A DNA stretch of 34,245 bases from positions 57,399 to 91,643 of the forward strand of contig PBKS01000001.1 in the NCBI GenBank assembly GCA_002722155.1, read 5' to 3'. The position numbers and the translations under genes were made by a program. Below the pieces are notes generated by a model that saw only the letters and a list, made by a program, of their open reading frames with translations, did no database searches and was not told where the DNA came from. Each line of letters starts with the position of its first letter. The stretch's first letter is position 1. Positions 33,204-34,245 of this stretch are shown in pieces. The DNA comes from Chloroflexota bacterium (GTDB lineage Bacteria > Chloroflexota > Dehalococcoidia > Lucifugimonadales > UBA826).

Positions 33204-34245
33204 CTAGAACAATCTACTCTGTGGGTCAATCCCCAAAAAATATTGGCCAGCGGTGTCATAATGTGACATCCTGCCCTGAATCTGTTGGGCAATCACCCTA
33301 ACATCCTGCATTCGCCTTTGTATCGGGCTAGTTTCAAAAATCGCTGTGGCTCCGCTTAAGGAATATGCGATATCAGTCACCTTTACCGCCTCTCGAATGG
33401 CGTGAGTACTCGAAAGTCTTAAATTTATCCTTCTCTCCACAGGAATTACTCTATCTCTAACCGCACTTTCCCACACTGCCTCTGTACTATCTCTGAGATA
33501 AGATTTCGCAGACCTCCATAAAGCTTCGGCTTGTCCTATTTCACGTTGAGTGAACGGTTGTCTCATAAGTAGCTCCTGTTCTTGAGGAGTCTTGGCCGAC
33601 GAAAGTTCAATCAATGAATTTAGGGCACCCCTCGCAACCGCAAGAGCTGTGGTAGCGAATCCCGAGCAAAACAATAGAGTCTTCGGTATTACATATATTG
33701 GTCCATTTTCCCGAGGGGATAACCCTTCAATGAAAGAATGGCTTTCTGGTACAAACAAATCTTCTACAGTAAAACTAAAACTCCCAGTCCCCCTCAATCC
33801 ATTCACTTCCCAAGTATCGATAAATTTCACCTGTTCCTTGGGAATCATCATATTACGTTTTTCCAAGGATTCTCCATCCTCCAACAGCCTCCCTTCTATG
33901 GGTGTTAAGGCCACAACCCATTTTGCGTGTCTCGATCCAGAACTAAAATTCCATCTTCCATTCAGGCGATAACCTCCTTCAACAGGGACAGCTGAAGGAG
34001 AAATTGGAGGCCCATTAGAAAGAATGACAGTGGGGTCAGACCATATTTCTATGGCTAACTCTTCCGGCATAAACGCCGAAAGCGTAGATAGAACATTATT
34101 CTGATTGAGACACCACCCTACACTTCCATCCGCTTCAGCGATAATAGCAACCAGTTCCAGAAATTCCAGATAATCAATTTCATAACCCCCAACGGATTCT
34201 GGGATATATAGCCTGAAAAGTCCCTTTTCGGCCATTTCAGATGCA
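33204..34245 (-). CDS. Acyl-CoA dehydrogenase-like flavoprotein, N-terminus outside the window
   Basis: The frame is open to the right edge, so the gene is partial: 343 residues follow the first visible Met and three more codons precede it without a stop. Family members usually start about 40 residues earlier, so that Met is probably internal. EKGLFRLYIPESVGGYE, GSVGWCLNQ, GGYRLNGRWNFSSGSRHAKW and LRGTGSFSFTVEDLFVPE are typical of the acyl-CoA-dehydrogenase-fold monooxygenase group (DszC/HpaB-like oxygenases and pigment-type hydroxylases with an Acyl-CoA_dh_2 C-terminus). These need reduced flavin from a partner. A true acyl-CoA dehydrogenase is less likely because the usual catalytic Glu region is not evident. 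Confidence 0.87.
   Translation of the reverse strand, partial: ASEMAEKGLFRLYIPESVGGYEIDYLEFLELVAIIAEADGSVGWCLNQNNVLSTLSAFMPEELAIEIWSDPTVILSNGPPISPSAVPVEGGYRLNGRWNFSSGSRHAKWVVALTPIEGRLLEDGESLEKRNMMIPKEQVKFIDTWEVNGLRGTGSFSFTVEDLFVPESHSFIEGLSPRENGPIYVIPKTLLFCSGFATTALAVARGALNSLIELSSAKTPQEQELLMRQPFTQREIGQAEALWRSAKSYLRDSTEAVWESAVRDRVIPVERRINLRLSSTHAIREAVKVTDIAYSLSGATAIFETSPIQRRMQDVRVIAQQIQGRMSHYDTAGQYFLGIDPQSRLF

Overview
The window reads as chromosome of a marine-type bacterium of the SAR202 kind (Chloroflexota, Dehalococcoidia-like). This rests on content and style, not on a marker gene. The DNA is moderately AT-rich, genes are tightly packed, and GTG and TTG starts are frequent. There is a lipoprotein with a long Ala/Pro linker after the lipidated Cys. 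Paralogous catabolic enzymes are expanded: three HpcH/HpaI aldolases, two CaiB-type CoA-transferases, two luciferase-like (LLM) oxidoreductases and an F420-type Ddn enzyme. No rRNA, intact tRNA, CRISPR, transposase or phage gene was seen. The only sign of an RNA gene is a degenerate tRNA-like stretch near 29.55 kb.

Layout. 0.2-1.9 kb: a SulP anion transporter. 2.6-6.4 kb: a peptide/nickel-type ABC operon (lipoprotein binding protein plus two permeases, no ATPases), with a strong hairpin between the binding protein and the permeases and a terminator-like hairpin at the end. 6.6-7.4 kb: a small membrane protein and a small cupin. 7.6-11.8 kb: CoA-transferase, asparaginase-like protein with an altered active site and epoxide hydrolase, facing a convergent HpcH/HpaI aldolase. 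11.9-15.9 kb: serine hydrolase, aldo/keto reductase, SDR and MFS transporter. 16.0-17.0 kb: a cyclase-family metal hydrolase. 17.1-20.9 kb: a zinc alcohol dehydrogenase and FlK-like thioesterase divergent from a haloalkane dehalogenase, whose stop overlaps that of a convergent MFS transporter. 21.0-25.7 kb: an amidase, CoA-transferase, aldolase, LLM monooxygenase operon. 25.7-28.7 kb: an unknown membrane protein divergent from a peroxiredoxin-DUF4395 operon, followed by an SDR. 29.0-33.2 kb: a Ddn-like F420 enzyme, then an LLM, MazG-like, aldolase, FIST operon. The right edge cuts an acyl-CoA-dehydrogenase-like flavoprotein.

How it fits together. Most genes look like peripheral catabolism of recalcitrant or xenobiotic-like organics: dehalogenation, epoxide and amide hydrolysis, CoA activation, flavin monooxygenation, carbonyl reduction and aldol cleavage, with uptake or efflux by ABC and MFS carriers.

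The most interesting element is upstream of the peroxiredoxin. A 21-codon open frame with a Cys-Ser-Cys-Cys run overlaps RNA segments that can form either a long antiterminator or an intrinsic terminator placed directly before the peroxiredoxin ribosome-binding site. This has the architecture of a trp-type, cysteine-sensing transcription attenuator for a thiol-peroxidase operon.
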